A stretch of DNA of 54,866 nucleotides from Nitrosomonas oligotropha (lineage in GTDB: Bacteria > Pseudomonadota > Gammaproteobacteria > Burkholderiales > Nitrosomonadaceae). Shown in pieces: positions 1 through 7,811 of this stretch (positions within the stretch are counted from its first letter, which is position 1; every line of letters begins with the position of its first letter). The translations under genes and the position numbers were made by a program. The notes under the pieces were generated by a model, which was given only the letters and a program-made list of their open reading frames with translations, made no database searches and was not told the origin of the DNA. Location of the stretch: positions 1-54,866 of the forward strand of contig NZ_QRBZ01000009.1 in NCBI RefSeq assembly GCF_009833085.1, written 5' to 3'.

Positions 1-135
1 CCCGGGACGCTGTCTGTTTGGCGTTGCACCAAACGTTACAACATTCCCTATATTAAAGTTGGGAGGCTGGTTAGGTATCGCAAATCTGCACTTGATGCCT
101 TTCTCGATCTTCGCACGCATGGCCAGGAGGTGTAG
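1..135 (+). CDS. Helix-turn-helix (excisionase/AlpA-like) protein, 5'-truncated
   Basis: The window opens inside this gene. The reading frame from base 1 is open for 44 codons and ends at TAG 133-135. The visible peptide carries the usual end of a small winged HTH of the AlpA/excisionase (HTH_17) type: a segment YIKVGRLVRYRKSALDAFL, in which the K-x-G-R-x-R-Y/F block is the DNA-contacting wing. Such proteins commonly sit between an integrase and a rep gene in tRNA-integrated elements, where they control excision or rep expression. That position fits the RepA-like gene immediately downstream. The N-terminus is outside the window, so full length is unknown. Confidence 0.65.
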   Translation, partial: PGTLSVWRCTKRYNIPYIKVGRLVRYRKSALDAFLDLRTHGQEV

Positions 136-137
136 CC

Positions 138-317
138 ATGCACGCAAATGAAAACGCCCGCTTGCAGGCGGGCGAGAATACTTTTACTTCAACAAAATCA
201 AGTGCTAATTATACCATTCAAGATGATTTTATGATATCGCCAGTTATATGGCAGTTCTTGCCGCTTTCTCAAGTGAATCTGTTTGTTAATCGTCACGGAA
301 TAATAAAACATGACTGA
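138..317 (+). CDS. Small leader-like ORF upstream of repA (59 aa)
   Basis: ATG 138 lies 2 nt after the preceding stop, behind a strong Shine-Dalgarno AGGAGGT (125-131). The ORF has 59 codons and ends at TGA 315-317, overlapping the start of the next gene (ATG 310) by 8 nt, an arrangement typical of translational coupling. The early codons run through a 7-bp hairpin (155-161 pairing with 168-174), so the transcript can fold within the ORF. I do not recognise the protein family. It may be a leader peptide controlling the rep gene, whose own ribosome site is weak. Reality is supported by the Shine-Dalgarno and the overlap, not by homology. Confidence 0.45.
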   Translation: MHANENARLQAGENTFTSTKSSANYTIQDDFMISPVIWQFLPLSQVNLFVNRHGIIKHD

Positions 318-1482
318 TACATACAGCTATGTGAAATGCAGGGAAGTTAAGTCTGAAAAACCGAATGTGCTGGATGAAATCCATAAACTCAGGAGTGGTG
401 AAAGCATACTTGATATTGCTGAGTGTGAATATGATCTTGATCAATTTATCTTGAACGATGAGGTAAACGAGATGGAATCTAAAATGCAGAATGATAGTTT
501 TATCTTGGAGGGCTTAGCGTTACAAGGTCAAATGACTGTTATCTACGCAAAGCCAAATGCAGGTAAAACTTTGCTGGTTATGTATTTATTAATTGATGCG
601 ACCAAATCGGGATGCATCGACGGCTCAAAGATTTATTATATTAACGCAGATGATCACTACAAGGGATTGATTGAGAAAATAAAACTGGCAAATGAAGCAG
701 GATTCAAGATGCTAGCGCCTGGCCATCTTGGGTTCAAAACTGAAAAGCTTCAAGCAATCATTAAAGGTATGGTTAAAAAAGACACATGCGGCGGTGTAGT
801 TGTTATTTTGGACACTGTCAAGAAGTTTACCGATCTGATGAATAAATCGACGTCTAGCGAATTCTTTGAGGTTTTACGTGGATTTGTTAGCAAGGGTGGG
901 ACGGCCATTCTTTTGGCACACGTTAATAAAAAGCGCGATGAAGATAAAAAGGTTGTCTTTAGCGGCACCTCCGACCTTGTCGACGATGCTGACTGTGCTT
1001 ATACGCTGGACGAGATCGCATTCGATCAATTAACGCTCACTAAAACAGTACAGTTTGAGAACTTCAAAGCCCGTGGAAACGTTGTTTTGAAACAAGCATT
1101 TCAATATAGCGTAAACACCGCCCAAAATAGCTATCATGATTTAATGTGTTCAGTTAAGCGATTGTCTGATGAGGATTGCTCCCAAGCCGATAAGGTCAAG
1201 GCCGCCAAAAATACTTATCTTGCAAATATAGATGCGATTGAGGTTATCAGAGAGATACTGAGTCCAGGCCCTATGATCCAGTCGGATATTGTTACGGCAG
1301 CTCAGGAAGCGGGCGTTTCAAGGCAGAAGATTTTAAAGGCACTGAAAGATCATGATGTTAGTAACAATAATTTGCCTGAAGAGTATTGTTGTTGGAGTTC
1401 GACCAAAACGGCATTTAAAAACAGCAGAGAATACACACTTAAGAAAACGCCTGATCTCTGGGAAAGTAATGATAACGAATGA
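310..1482 (+). CDS. RepA-like AAA family ATPase of a mobile element
   Basis: A 390-residue protein with a RecA-fold ATPase core of the AAA_25/RepA type. The P-loop is AKPNAGKT (residues 80-87) and the Walker B strand is VVVILDTV (163-170, Asp168). A later strand, GGTAILLAHVNKK, fits the sensor region with its usual histidine. This family includes hexameric replicative helicases such as plasmid RSF1010 RepA and is common in integrative elements beside AlpA-like genes. The C-terminal third has a probable helix-turn-helix (QSDIVTAAQEAGVSRQKILK, about residues 316-335). Its ribosome site is poor, so translation may depend on the overlapping small ORF. Two arrays of 9-bp repeats lie just downstream and may be its target. 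Helicase function is inferred from the family. Confidence 0.75.
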   Translation: MTDTYSYVKCREVKSEKPNVLDEIHKLRSGESILDIAECEYDLDQFILNDEVNEMESKMQNDSFILEGLALQGQMTVIYAKPNAGKTLLVMYLLIDATKSGCIDGSKIYYINADDHYKGLIEKIKLANEAGFKMLAPGHLGFKTEKLQAIIKGMVKKDTCGGVVVILDTVKKFTDLMNKSTSSEFFEVLRGFVSKGGTAILLAHVNKKRDEDKKVVFSGTSDLVDDADCAYTLDEIAFDQLTLTKTVQFENFKARGNVVLKQAFQYSVNTAQNSYHDLMCSVKRLSDEDCSQADKVKAAKNTYLANIDAIEVIREILSPGPMIQSDIVTAAQEAGVSRQKILKALKDHDVSNNNLPEEYCCWSSTKTAFKNSREYTLKKTPDLWESNDNE

Positions 1483-1558
1483 GCCATTCTGACCAATAAA
1501 ACCGTAATAACTGATTCAGTTGTTCTGGATGGAGGGGTGTATGAAATAACAGAAAAAC

Positions 1559-1593
1559 TAATATAACTGATATAACTAGAATAACTGGACAAC
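1559..1593 (+). repeat. Degenerate 9-bp direct repeats, iteron-like (left array)
   Basis: Consecutive 9-mers TAATATAAC, TGATATAAC and TAGAATAAC are followed by the shorter TGGACAAC. They are imperfect versions of the TGGAATAAC unit that appears on the opposite strand at 1685-1711. Head-to-tail short repeats beside a replication protein gene are the classic form of iterons. Confidence 0.55.
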
Positions 1594-1684
1594 TAACTAT
1601 CCATGCGGTTCTTACAAAAAATGACCTATGTTTAGATAGCATAATTCAGTGTTAAAACCTGAATATTTAACTCATTCAAATTCA

Positions 1685-1711
1685 GTTATTCCAGTTATTC
1701 CAGTTATTCCA
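1685..1711 (-). repeat. Three perfect 9-bp tandem repeats, iteron-like (right array)
   Basis: GTTATTCCA occurs three times in perfect tandem (1685-1693, 1694-1702, 1703-1711), which is TGGAATAAC on the minus strand. A partial unit precedes it at 1680-1684. The unit matches the left array at 1559-1593 in inverted orientation, with about 90 bp of AT-rich DNA between them. Confidence 0.65.
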
Positions 1712-1927
1712 ATCCCCCGTCTGTTTTGCCAAAAAAAACAGAAATTTTGACCGGATAACATGGCAACGAAAGCAGCTTCATATTTGGTGATACATTAACT
1801 ATTAACAGTTTAATGCATGATAGTTGGCTCAAGTCTATACGCAAGCAAAGTCCGCAACCCAGTCCTTACTTCCAGCTGAGTCGTTACCTGATGAAAACAT
1901 GATGCATTCTAGCTATTGGAATTAAAT

Positions 1928-2581
1928 ATGACCGAGAGAAATAAAACCATGGCATCTTCAACGCAAAGCGTACAAACACTCACAATTGTCAAAGAAGAAG
2001 GCAAGAGTGAAATACGTCAGCTAACAGAAATACAGCTATCCCCCCTCATCAACAATGCCCTGACATTGCAAGTCCTGTCCGCAAGCAACTCCAATAAGAT
2101 TGATTTCACCGAAGCTGTGGAAGTTATGAAAGAGAAGTCAGAGAAGATCATTGCCGGTGATTTAAGCGAGCTGGAAGCCACGCTAGCCGCACAAGTCATA
2201 ACGCTAGATACAATTTATAATACTCTTATATTGCGATCTGCCCATAGTATGGGTAATTCTCTCAAAATCACAGAAACCTACATGCGACTGGCGCTGAAAA
2301 CACAAGCCCAATGCGTCCGAACTGTGGAAGTATTGGCAGCAATGAAAAACCCGCCGATAGTTATTGCTAAACAAGCCAATATTGCACAAGGGCACCAGCA
2401 GATCAATAACGGCAACCAATACCCTACGCACGCGGGGAAAACAAAAAATCCATCAAACGAACTATTAAGCGAGGACAACAATGCGCCATTGGACAGCCGA
2501 GGAACGATTGAGGCAAGCGGAATTGATAAGGAATTGGCAACCGTGGAAACAATCGACTGGAGCAAAGACACCAACCGGTAA
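1928..2581 (+). CDS. Hypothetical mobile-element protein (217 aa)
   Basis: I do not recognise a named domain. The frame could start at TTG 1916, ATG 1928 or ATG 1949; 1928 is chosen as the first ATG. The middle (about residues 60-145) is rich in Leu, Ala, Glu and Lys and predicted helical. The C-terminal 70 residues are polar, with a segment QANIAQGHQQINNGNQ followed by a disordered tail. Proteins with this layout are met in accessory DNA next to short proteins like the one that starts inside its 3' end at 2481. The two overlap by about 100 bp in different frames, suggesting cotranscription. No function can be given. Confidence 0.55.
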   Translation: MTERNKTMASSTQSVQTLTIVKEEGKSEIRQLTEIQLSPLINNALTLQVLSASNSNKIDFTEAVEVMKEKSEKIIAGDLSELEATLAAQVITLDTIYNTLILRSAHSMGNSLKITETYMRLALKTQAQCVRTVEVLAAMKNPPIVIAKQANIAQGHQQINNGNQYPTHAGKTKNPSNELLSEDNNAPLDSRGTIEASGIDKELATVETIDWSKDTNR

Positions 2582-2687
2582 AGCCAGATCAAGCCAGAAT
2601 GCTTATAAGCATGGGTTAAGCAAGCTGCAAAAGGAATTGAATCGATTACTCAGGGAACATAGAAAGGTTATTGAAGTGATTGGATAG
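2481..2687 (+). CDS. Small basic hypothetical protein (68 aa)
   Basis: Starts inside the 3' end of the preceding gene behind GAGG (about 7 nt spacing). The protein has the recurrent pattern of a short family common in proteobacterial accessory DNA: W-T-x-E-E-R near the N-terminus, STGAKTPTGKARSSQNAYKHG in the middle, and a Lys/Arg-rich amphipathic tail. Members are often adjacent to phage or plasmid remnants; their function is unknown to me. A decayed second copy of its 3' half lies 5.4 kb downstream at 8033-8147, showing that the module has been duplicated or recombined in this island. Confidence 0.6.
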   Translation: MRHWTAEERLRQAELIRNWQPWKQSTGAKTPTGKARSSQNAYKHGLSKLQKELNRLLREHRKVIEVIG

Positions 2688-2773
2688 TTTCCTAATGAAA
2701 TTAATCGCAAGATTACTATCTTATTGTAATGATTTTGTATTATGTAAAATGATAAATATAATAGTGTTAATAA

Positions 2774-3001
2774 TCAATTACTTGCAAAATGGTCTTTTTT
2801 GTAACGTTCTAGCCTACTCTCGGCGTGCTGATTTTGCCGGCTACTAAGCGCTCGGCAATAAAGCCGCAGATACTCCATATCAACGCCTGACTCAATCAGG
2901 CGTTTTTTTTCCTTTAAAACATAACGATAATATTTTCGCTTAATTGATTTATTGCGATTGTAACGAATATGCCAATAAAGATTATTTAGTTTTGAAAACA
3001 T
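2774..3001 (-). CDS. Hypothetical small basic protein (75 aa)
   Basis: A 75-residue, strongly basic ORF on the minus strand with an N-terminal Tyr/Arg/Lys-rich segment and the motif VDMEYLRLYCRALSSRQNQ followed by HAESRLERYKK. Short proteins ending in a similar LRLYCR ... A-x-x-R-L-x-x-Y pattern occur in integrative elements, which argues for a real gene. Its ribosome site is weak. A perfect intrinsic terminator for the plus strand (2884-2910) is embedded in the codons for KKRLIESGV, so part of this sequence may serve the upstream plus-strand operon instead. Confidence 0.45.
   Translation of the reverse strand: MFSKLNNLYWHIRYNRNKSIKRKYYRYVLKEKKRLIESGVDMEYLRLYCRALSSRQNQHAESRLERYKKDHFASN
2884..2910 (+). 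terminator. Rho-independent terminator inside an antisense ORF
   Basis: Stem CGCCTGA (2884-2890) pairs with TCAGGCG (2896-2902) across a 5-nt loop and is followed by eight T (2903-2910). This is a textbook plus-strand terminator, suitable for ending the operon 1928-2687. The distance to the last stop is 197 nt. Confidence 0.7.
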
Positions 3002-3212
3002 TATTTCTGGAAAAATAGGATCTAGCGGCAGGTAAAAAGAAATATAAACCCGAATAGCTAAATGGTGAAGTCATGAATATTAAACACAAATGCTACTATT
3101 ATAGAATTGTTGCTCCCCATATTATTTATAGCGTGATAAAGAAAAAAAATTATCACAATTCTAAATCTAACTTAGAATAAAACTATTGCAACTTAATGAA
3201 ATATAGATATAA

Positions 3213-4127
3213 ATGACAAAATTACCTTTATCTCATTATTCTCCTGTTCTAGCGAACAAAGCATGGTCAGGGGCTGAAGGATATATTTCTTACACTCGGT
3301 GTACCTTCGACTCATCAATTAAAAAAATTCCCATGGGAAAAAGACAATGGGGAAGAAAAAGAGGTTTGTATTCCTGGAAAGTTGAAAGAGCACTAGCCGA
3401 AAATTTAGAAAATCACATTGCACCAATTTATCAGCGGATTATGAATTTTAATGAAATCTGCGAAGACGAAAGAATTGTTTGGTCTCAATTTCTATTATCT
3501 CAATTTGTTCGAACCCCAACTTTTATGGAGTACGAAAAAACGACATGCAAGCAATTAAATATTGAAGATAAAACCAAGAATGACAGAGTTGGTTGTAAAG
3601 AATGTAAAGACTTAAATTATATAGTTAACCGTGATTGGTATTTGCTGATAGCACACAAGGATGATTACTTTGTTAGATCAGATAATCCTATTCTTATTTC
3701 CGGATTTATTGAGCGGCCAGAAACTTGTATTTTTTACCCATTAAACCCGAAAATATGTTTTGTTGCTTGCTCAATGCAACAAGATTGGAATGCTTTCTCA
3801 CATAAGCCCAAAGAAACATATGGTCATTATTTAGAGAAAGGCGGAGCCCATTTCATAAATTTCCATTTCGCACGCGCCGCGAAGGATTCTTTAATAATAA
3901 ACCCTTCACACGTTGGCCCGATAGCGGACACAATGTTTCTGGAAATTCTTGGACTTTACCCTCAACCACCATTTTTATTGCATTCCCCACAGCCTCATGA
4001 AATGGAAGAAGCGTTTGAAAGTATCAATATAATAATGAGTGCAACTGACGGCTTAAAATATCCATCTTGGACTCCATTTGAACTTGAGCCATTTTTCAAT
4101 CGTGTCGAAAAAAACTCGAATCCATAG
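3213..4127 (+). CDS. DUF4238-like protein (304 aa)
   Basis: A soluble 304-residue protein with the features I associate with DUF4238: an N-terminal HYSPVLANKAWS segment (family pattern H-Y-x-P near the start), a central helical region with W-S-Q-F-L-L-S-Q-F-V-R, then a C-terminal segment that includes FVRSDNPILIS (family pattern SDNP). DUF4238 has no settled biochemical role; members turn up in islands and near defence genes. The coding sequence is very AT-rich compared with the DNA beyond the tRNA at 9744, consistent with recent acquisition. The start ATG 3213 lacks a clear Shine-Dalgarno. It is convergent with the membrane protein at 4206-4985. Confidence 0.6.
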   Translation: MTKLPLSHYSPVLANKAWSGAEGYISYTRCTFDSSIKKIPMGKRQWGRKRGLYSWKVERALAENLENHIAPIYQRIMNFNEICEDERIVWSQFLLSQFVRTPTFMEYEKTTCKQLNIEDKTKNDRVGCKECKDLNYIVNRDWYLLIAHKDDYFVRSDNPILISGFIERPETCIFYPLNPKICFVACSMQQDWNAFSHKPKETYGHYLEKGGAHFINFHFARAAKDSLIINPSHVGPIADTMFLEILGLYPQPPFLLHSPQPHEMEEAFESINIIMSATDGLKYPSWTPFELEPFFNRVEKNSNP

Positions 4128-4205
4128 TTAAATTGATTTTAAACCGTAAAAACTAGATTCGGCTACATTACATAATGAATAAAAATACTTTTTTAAAGAT
4201 ATAAA

Positions 4206-4985
4206 TTAATTTCTCGTATCTTTATTATTTCTTTGAATAAATCTCTCTGTAGCTTCCTTTAAACCTTCATAATCTTCTGGCCAAATAGCAAAGTGATGGT
4301 ATACATTTAAATAATCATTCAAAACTAAATTACTTGTATCAAGTTTTTCTAAACCTCTTGCAAAGGGATACAACTTATCAATCAGCGCTTTCAGCTCAGC
4401 AAAACAATATAAATACGAAATAATATTGTGATAAAACAATTTTGTAGGTATTACTTCATCAAAGCCACGAGATAAGCTATTGATTCGTGAATTATGAACT
4501 TGAAGACGTCCTAATATAAAAATTAAATAATCAGCAACATCCGGTTCTCCAAAATGAATACAGTTCGCAAAAATATTCTTATAATTCATTGGTAAATCTG
4601 GAGGTTGATTCTCAAGAGGTTTTTTTGTGTCTTTTTCCTTAGTTTTAATTAAAACCTCCTTTAAAAAGGAACCACTAGATTCTAAATAAGTTGATAATTC
4701 ACTTAGTGCATCTGGTAATAACGCTTTTGCTTTCAATAAATTCCGCCTTCGCTCTTCCTTTTCGTTGTAAGTTGTAATTTTAAGTCCAACAATACTTGAA
4801 AAAAATAATAGAACACCAGCATTTAAAGATTGCCAGCTATACCACGTGCATTGCAGATAATTCCAATCACCCTTACCTTCATACAAAGGATATAGAATCA
4901 TCGAAATAAAATATAAAAGAAAGAATATATATAATAAATATTTGTTATCAAGGATTAACATTGATTTCTTGGTTAGATGAAACAA
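4206..4985 (-). CDS. Two-TM membrane protein of unknown function (259 aa)
   Basis: The first 75 residues contain two predicted membrane helices, YLLYIFFLLYFISMILYPLY (about 18-37) and LNAGVLLFFSSIVGLKI (about 54-70). A charged stretch EKEERRRNLLKAKALLPDAL follows, then a mainly helical soluble domain of about 180 residues. I do not recognise the family. By the positive-inside rule the basic segment after helix 2 should be cytosolic. A second Met (start at 4961) is an alternative. The AT-rich composition and island setting mark it as cargo. A membrane anchor plus cytosolic domain would suit a stress or defence effector, but nothing in the sequence proves that. Confidence 0.6.
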   Translation of the reverse strand: MFHLTKKSMLILDNKYLLYIFFLLYFISMILYPLYEGKGDWNYLQCTWYSWQSLNAGVLLFFSSIVGLKITTYNEKEERRRNLLKAKALLPDALSELSTYLESSGSFLKEVLIKTKEKDTKKPLENQPPDLPMNYKNIFANCIHFGEPDVADYLIFILGRLQVHNSRINSLSRGFDEVIPTKLFYHNIISYLYCFAELKALIDKLYPFARGLEKLDTSNLVLNDYLNVYHHFAIWPEDYEGLKEATERFIQRNNKDTRN

Positions 4986-5119
4986 TCTACTAGATTTGCA
5001 AAATTCAATTATATGGTTTTTCCTTCTTTAACAAATAGTAATCTAACTCACAAAACGTCAAAAGCGTTCTGCAGTATGAGAAGTCAGTATAAAGAAAACC
5101 GTGTTAGGGATCGGGCAGC

Positions 5120-5138
5120 ATGCCCGCTTTGCGGGCAT
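5120..5138. repeat. Short perfect hairpin
   Basis: ATGCCCGC (5120-5127) pairs with GCGGGCAT (5131-5138) across a 3-nt loop. No T-run follows on either strand. It lies between the divergent start of the 4206-4985 gene and the end of the PEP-CTERM gene, and could be a weak terminator or a degenerate repetitive palindrome. Confidence 0.35.
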
Positions 5139-5231
5139 ACCCTTCGCGCCGGTCGACACCTTGCCATCCAAGAGAAAAAACGGAAACCTAAGCCCCCAGT
5201 TCTTGATTAAATTATTCTAATTAAAACTTGC

Positions 5232-6401
5232 TTATACTTTCCTGCGGCGTGACATGAAACCAAGTAAGCCTAATCCGGCCAGCAGCATGGCGTAGGTGGA
5301 AGGTTCAGGAACTGGTGATGTGGATGAGGAATCACTGGATACCATAAATGCATGCCACCCACCGTATGGAGCACCACCCGCATTCACTCCTGTTCCAGCA
5401 ATTTGTCCGTTATTATTGATTGCTGCTGCATCGAATAGGGATAAGGCATCAACCGAGAATTGATTAGAAATATTTGTGAATTTGCCGTGGTCTAATAAAA
5501 AGGATATTCCTTCCCCAATGCCACAGTTTTCGCATAGAACATTTGAGGATGTTACGATCTGCCCGGAATCGTTTATTCCGAATGCCGCACCCCAGCTTGT
5601 ACTTAGGATTCTGATGTTTGTTCCATCTGAATCGGTCATAAATGCGGCCGCCTCGACGTATCCTAAGTCAATGTGGATTTGTATCAATCCTACCACTTGC
5701 CCGGAATTATTAATATCGTAGGGGAGGATTGATACGCGAGTCGATGTTCCATAAAATGCCTCTGTTGGTCTTCCTATGTCTGTCATTCCGATGCCGTTAG
5801 CACCAGTAATGAATGCGTGCGCTGAAAGAAGGCCGTACTCGTCGCCAGTGTAAAACCACCCTGCAACTTGTCCAGAATCGTTTATTGCCCGAGCTACAAC
5901 AGGGCCAAGATCTGTCATCCCGATGCCGTTTGAGCCGGTAATGAATCCGTGACCTGATTTTGTCACGCCGACAATCTGGCCGCTATTATTGATGTCATAA
6001 GCATCCCTGGCATAATCCAGATAAGTTAATCCCTCGCCGTTTGGCCCCGTCATGAATACAGCGCCAGCTGAAGATTTTCCAATGACTTGCCCGGCGTTAT
6101 TTATCGCTTCTGCTCGGCCTTCAATGTCAAAAATTTTTAATCCTACGCCATTTTCCCCGGTCATGAATGGGTGACTAGGAGTGTTCCATGGGTCAAAAGT
6201 GTAACGTAATTTCCCCCCAGGTTCGTAAATTGGCTTGTTTGGATTGTTCTTGATTTCTCCGACCATTATGCCGGAATCGTTGATGTCAGTAGCCCAGCTA
6301 ACAGAGTTTGGTATTGCATCGATACTTCTTACTTCCCATGCGGCGTTTACCGGGCAAGAAAATGCGAAAAACATCACTGAAAAGATTATTTTTTTATTCA
6401 T
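5232..6401 (-). CDS. HAF-repeat PEP-CTERM protein
   Basis: A secreted 389-residue protein. The start at 6401 is chosen because GGAG sits 5-6 nt upstream; an ATG four codons earlier (6413) is less likely. A signal peptide (about residues 1-21, ending VNAAW) is followed by at least five extracellular HAF-type repeats such as HAFITGANGIGMTDIG and YDINNSGQVVG. The C-terminus is a full PEP-CTERM signal: VPEPSTYAMLLAGLGLLGF then RRRK, which is a Pro-Glu-Pro motif, a membrane helix and a basic tail. Such proteins are cut and sorted by exosortase, typically with exopolysaccharide export. It has a tandem, frameshifted paralog directly upstream on the same strand (6441-7605). Confidence 0.85.
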   Translation of the reverse strand: MNKKIIFSVMFFAFSCPVNAAWEVRSIDAIPNSVSWATDINDSGIMVGEIKNNPNKPIYEPGGKLRYTFDPWNTPSHPFMTGENGVGLKIFDIEGRAEAINNAGQVIGKSSAGAVFMTGPNGEGLTYLDYARDAYDINNSGQIVGVTKSGHGFITGSNGIGMTDLGPVVARAINDSGQVAGWFYTGDEYGLLSAHAFITGANGIGMTDIGRPTEAFYGTSTRVSILPYDINNSGQVVGLIQIHIDLGYVEAAAFMTDSDGTNIRILSTSWGAAFGINDSGQIVTSSNVLCENCGIGEGISFLLDHGKFTNISNQFSVDALSLFDAAAINNNGQIAGTGVNAGGAPYGGWHAFMVSSDSSSTSPVPEPSTYAMLLAGLGLLGFMSRRRKV

Positions 6402-6440
6402 TGTTATCTCCATGATAGTCTTACCTGAACGATTCTTTGT

Positions 6441-7605
6441 TTAACCTCGCATCATGGCTTTCTGTCGAGTAATAAATCCAATTAACCCTAAACCTACCAG
6501 CAACATTGCATAAGTTTCTGGTTCGGGAATCATGGATATCTCAACATAGGTGCGAAAAAAATCTTTGTCATCAGCACCGGAAAGTAAAAATGCCTGAGGA
6601 ACGCCATGCAAAATTCCATATCCAACAATTTGACCATTGTCGTTAATGTCACGTGCAATTAAGTGAGTCCATCCAGAGCTGATTACTTCTTCAAGTTTCG
6701 AGAGATTAACCATAACACCATCACTATAAACGAAGGAATTTTCTCGACAATATGGATCGCAGCGCGCAATACCTACTGCTTGCCCCATATTGTTTATGTC
6801 AAAAGCGTAACTTATATCTGCTCCCATAGCGCCCAAATCAATCATGCCTATACCATTGGGGCCAGTAATAAAAGCATGAGGATCGCCATCAGTAGTTTCA
6901 GACATTCCTACTACTTGTCCGGAATTGTTAATGCCTGAAGCTTGGCTATTTATTCCACCCAAAGTACCCAAATCGGTCATACCTACACCGTTAGGGCCAG
7001 TGATAAAAGCATGGTAAGCAGCATCATCCGTTATAACCGATCCTCCTGCTACCTGCCCGGAATCATTGATACTCCAGGCACATGCTCCATGTTCCACCCA
7101 AGGTACCCAAGTCTGTCATACCAATACCATTAGGGCCGGTGATAAAAGCATGTGTAGTGTAAGGACTGGTAGTCCACGAATCCCCTATTGCTTGACCAGA
7201 ATTGTTGATACCGTGGGCGAAGCTATCTAATCCACCTAATGTACCTAAGTCGGCCATGCCTACACCATCAGGACCAGTGATAAATGCGTGATCGCGATTA
7301 TCCAAACTGGAAGAGTGCCCCACTACCTGACCGGAATCATTAATATCATATGAGAAAGTCAATCCTCTTCCACCCAAAGTACCAAGATCGCTCATGCCTT
7401 CACCATTAGGGCCAGTGATAAATGGCCTCAGACTCGCAGAATCTACATGATAATAATATCCTATTACTTGTCCGGAATTGTTGATACCGTAAGCATCGCT
7501 GCTGGCACCATCAAAAATTCCTAAACTTTTAATCGACCAAGCCATTGCTAAGTTTGGCAACACTGACGCGATAAATGCTGCCGCCAGAATTATTTTTTTA
7601 TTCAT
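6441..7605 (-). pseudogene. HAF-repeat PEP-CTERM protein, split by a frameshift
   Basis: Two overlapping minus-strand frames together make one paralog of the 5232-6401 protein. The 5' part (7605 to about 7090) gives a signal peptide (AAAFIASVLPNLAMAWS) and repeats such as HAFITGPNGIGMTDLG. The 3' part (to 6441) continues the repeats and ends in IPEPETYAMLLVGLGLIGF plus a basic tail. Between the LGTLGG and SINDSGQ blocks near 7075-7095 there are 22 nt where neighbouring repeats have multiples of three, which fits one inserted base. Left as is, translation stops at 7063 and yields a truncated 180-residue secreted protein without a sorting signal. It could be a true mutation, phase variation or a sequencing error; no homopolymer is present. 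Confidence 0.75.
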
Positions 7606-7796
7606 TGTTATCTCCTTTTATTTCTTATCCAGATTTACACATGCATTTATCCGTTCGCATTAACTACTGCTCATCCAATTCAACAATCTAGCTAATCAGC
7701 CTATTCTGTATGTATAGCATTAGGGTAATTTATAATAAATTTAAATGATGTGGTTGTATATAGGCCGTTACACCCGCTTTTCGGGATATATTCCAC

Positions 7797-7811
7797 GCGG
7801 TGCGGTGCGGT
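7797..7811 (+). repeat. GCGGT tandem repeat (x3)
   Basis: Three perfect head-to-tail GCGGT units, followed by GCGC, in an otherwise AT-rich region. Short and of unknown role. Confidence 0.5.

Larger units (their letters stand above)
1483..1915. other. Non-coding stretch with opposing 9-bp repeat arrays
   Basis: This 433-bp AT-rich gap after the RepA-like gene contains no credible gene. It holds two arrays of 9-bp repeats in inverted orientation (1559-1593 and 1685-1711). The rest is unremarkable apart from a poly-A tract near 1730. The layout resembles the non-coding origin region next to a plasmid rep gene. Confidence 0.4.

Noticed and set aside
1683..1711. CRISPR-like array
   Set aside because: The units are 9 bp with no spacers, so they are tandem iteron-like repeats and not CRISPR.
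1815..1904. 29-codon frame starting at ATG 1815
   Set aside because: Too short, with no ribosome site and no family features; kept as unannotated intergenic DNA.
4977..5210. Plus-strand 77-codon frame with CPLCGH
   Set aside because: The two-Cys motif arises from the hairpin at 5120-5138, there is no ribosome site, and the first part overlaps the start of the divergent membrane protein gene. A real gene is not excluded but unsupported.
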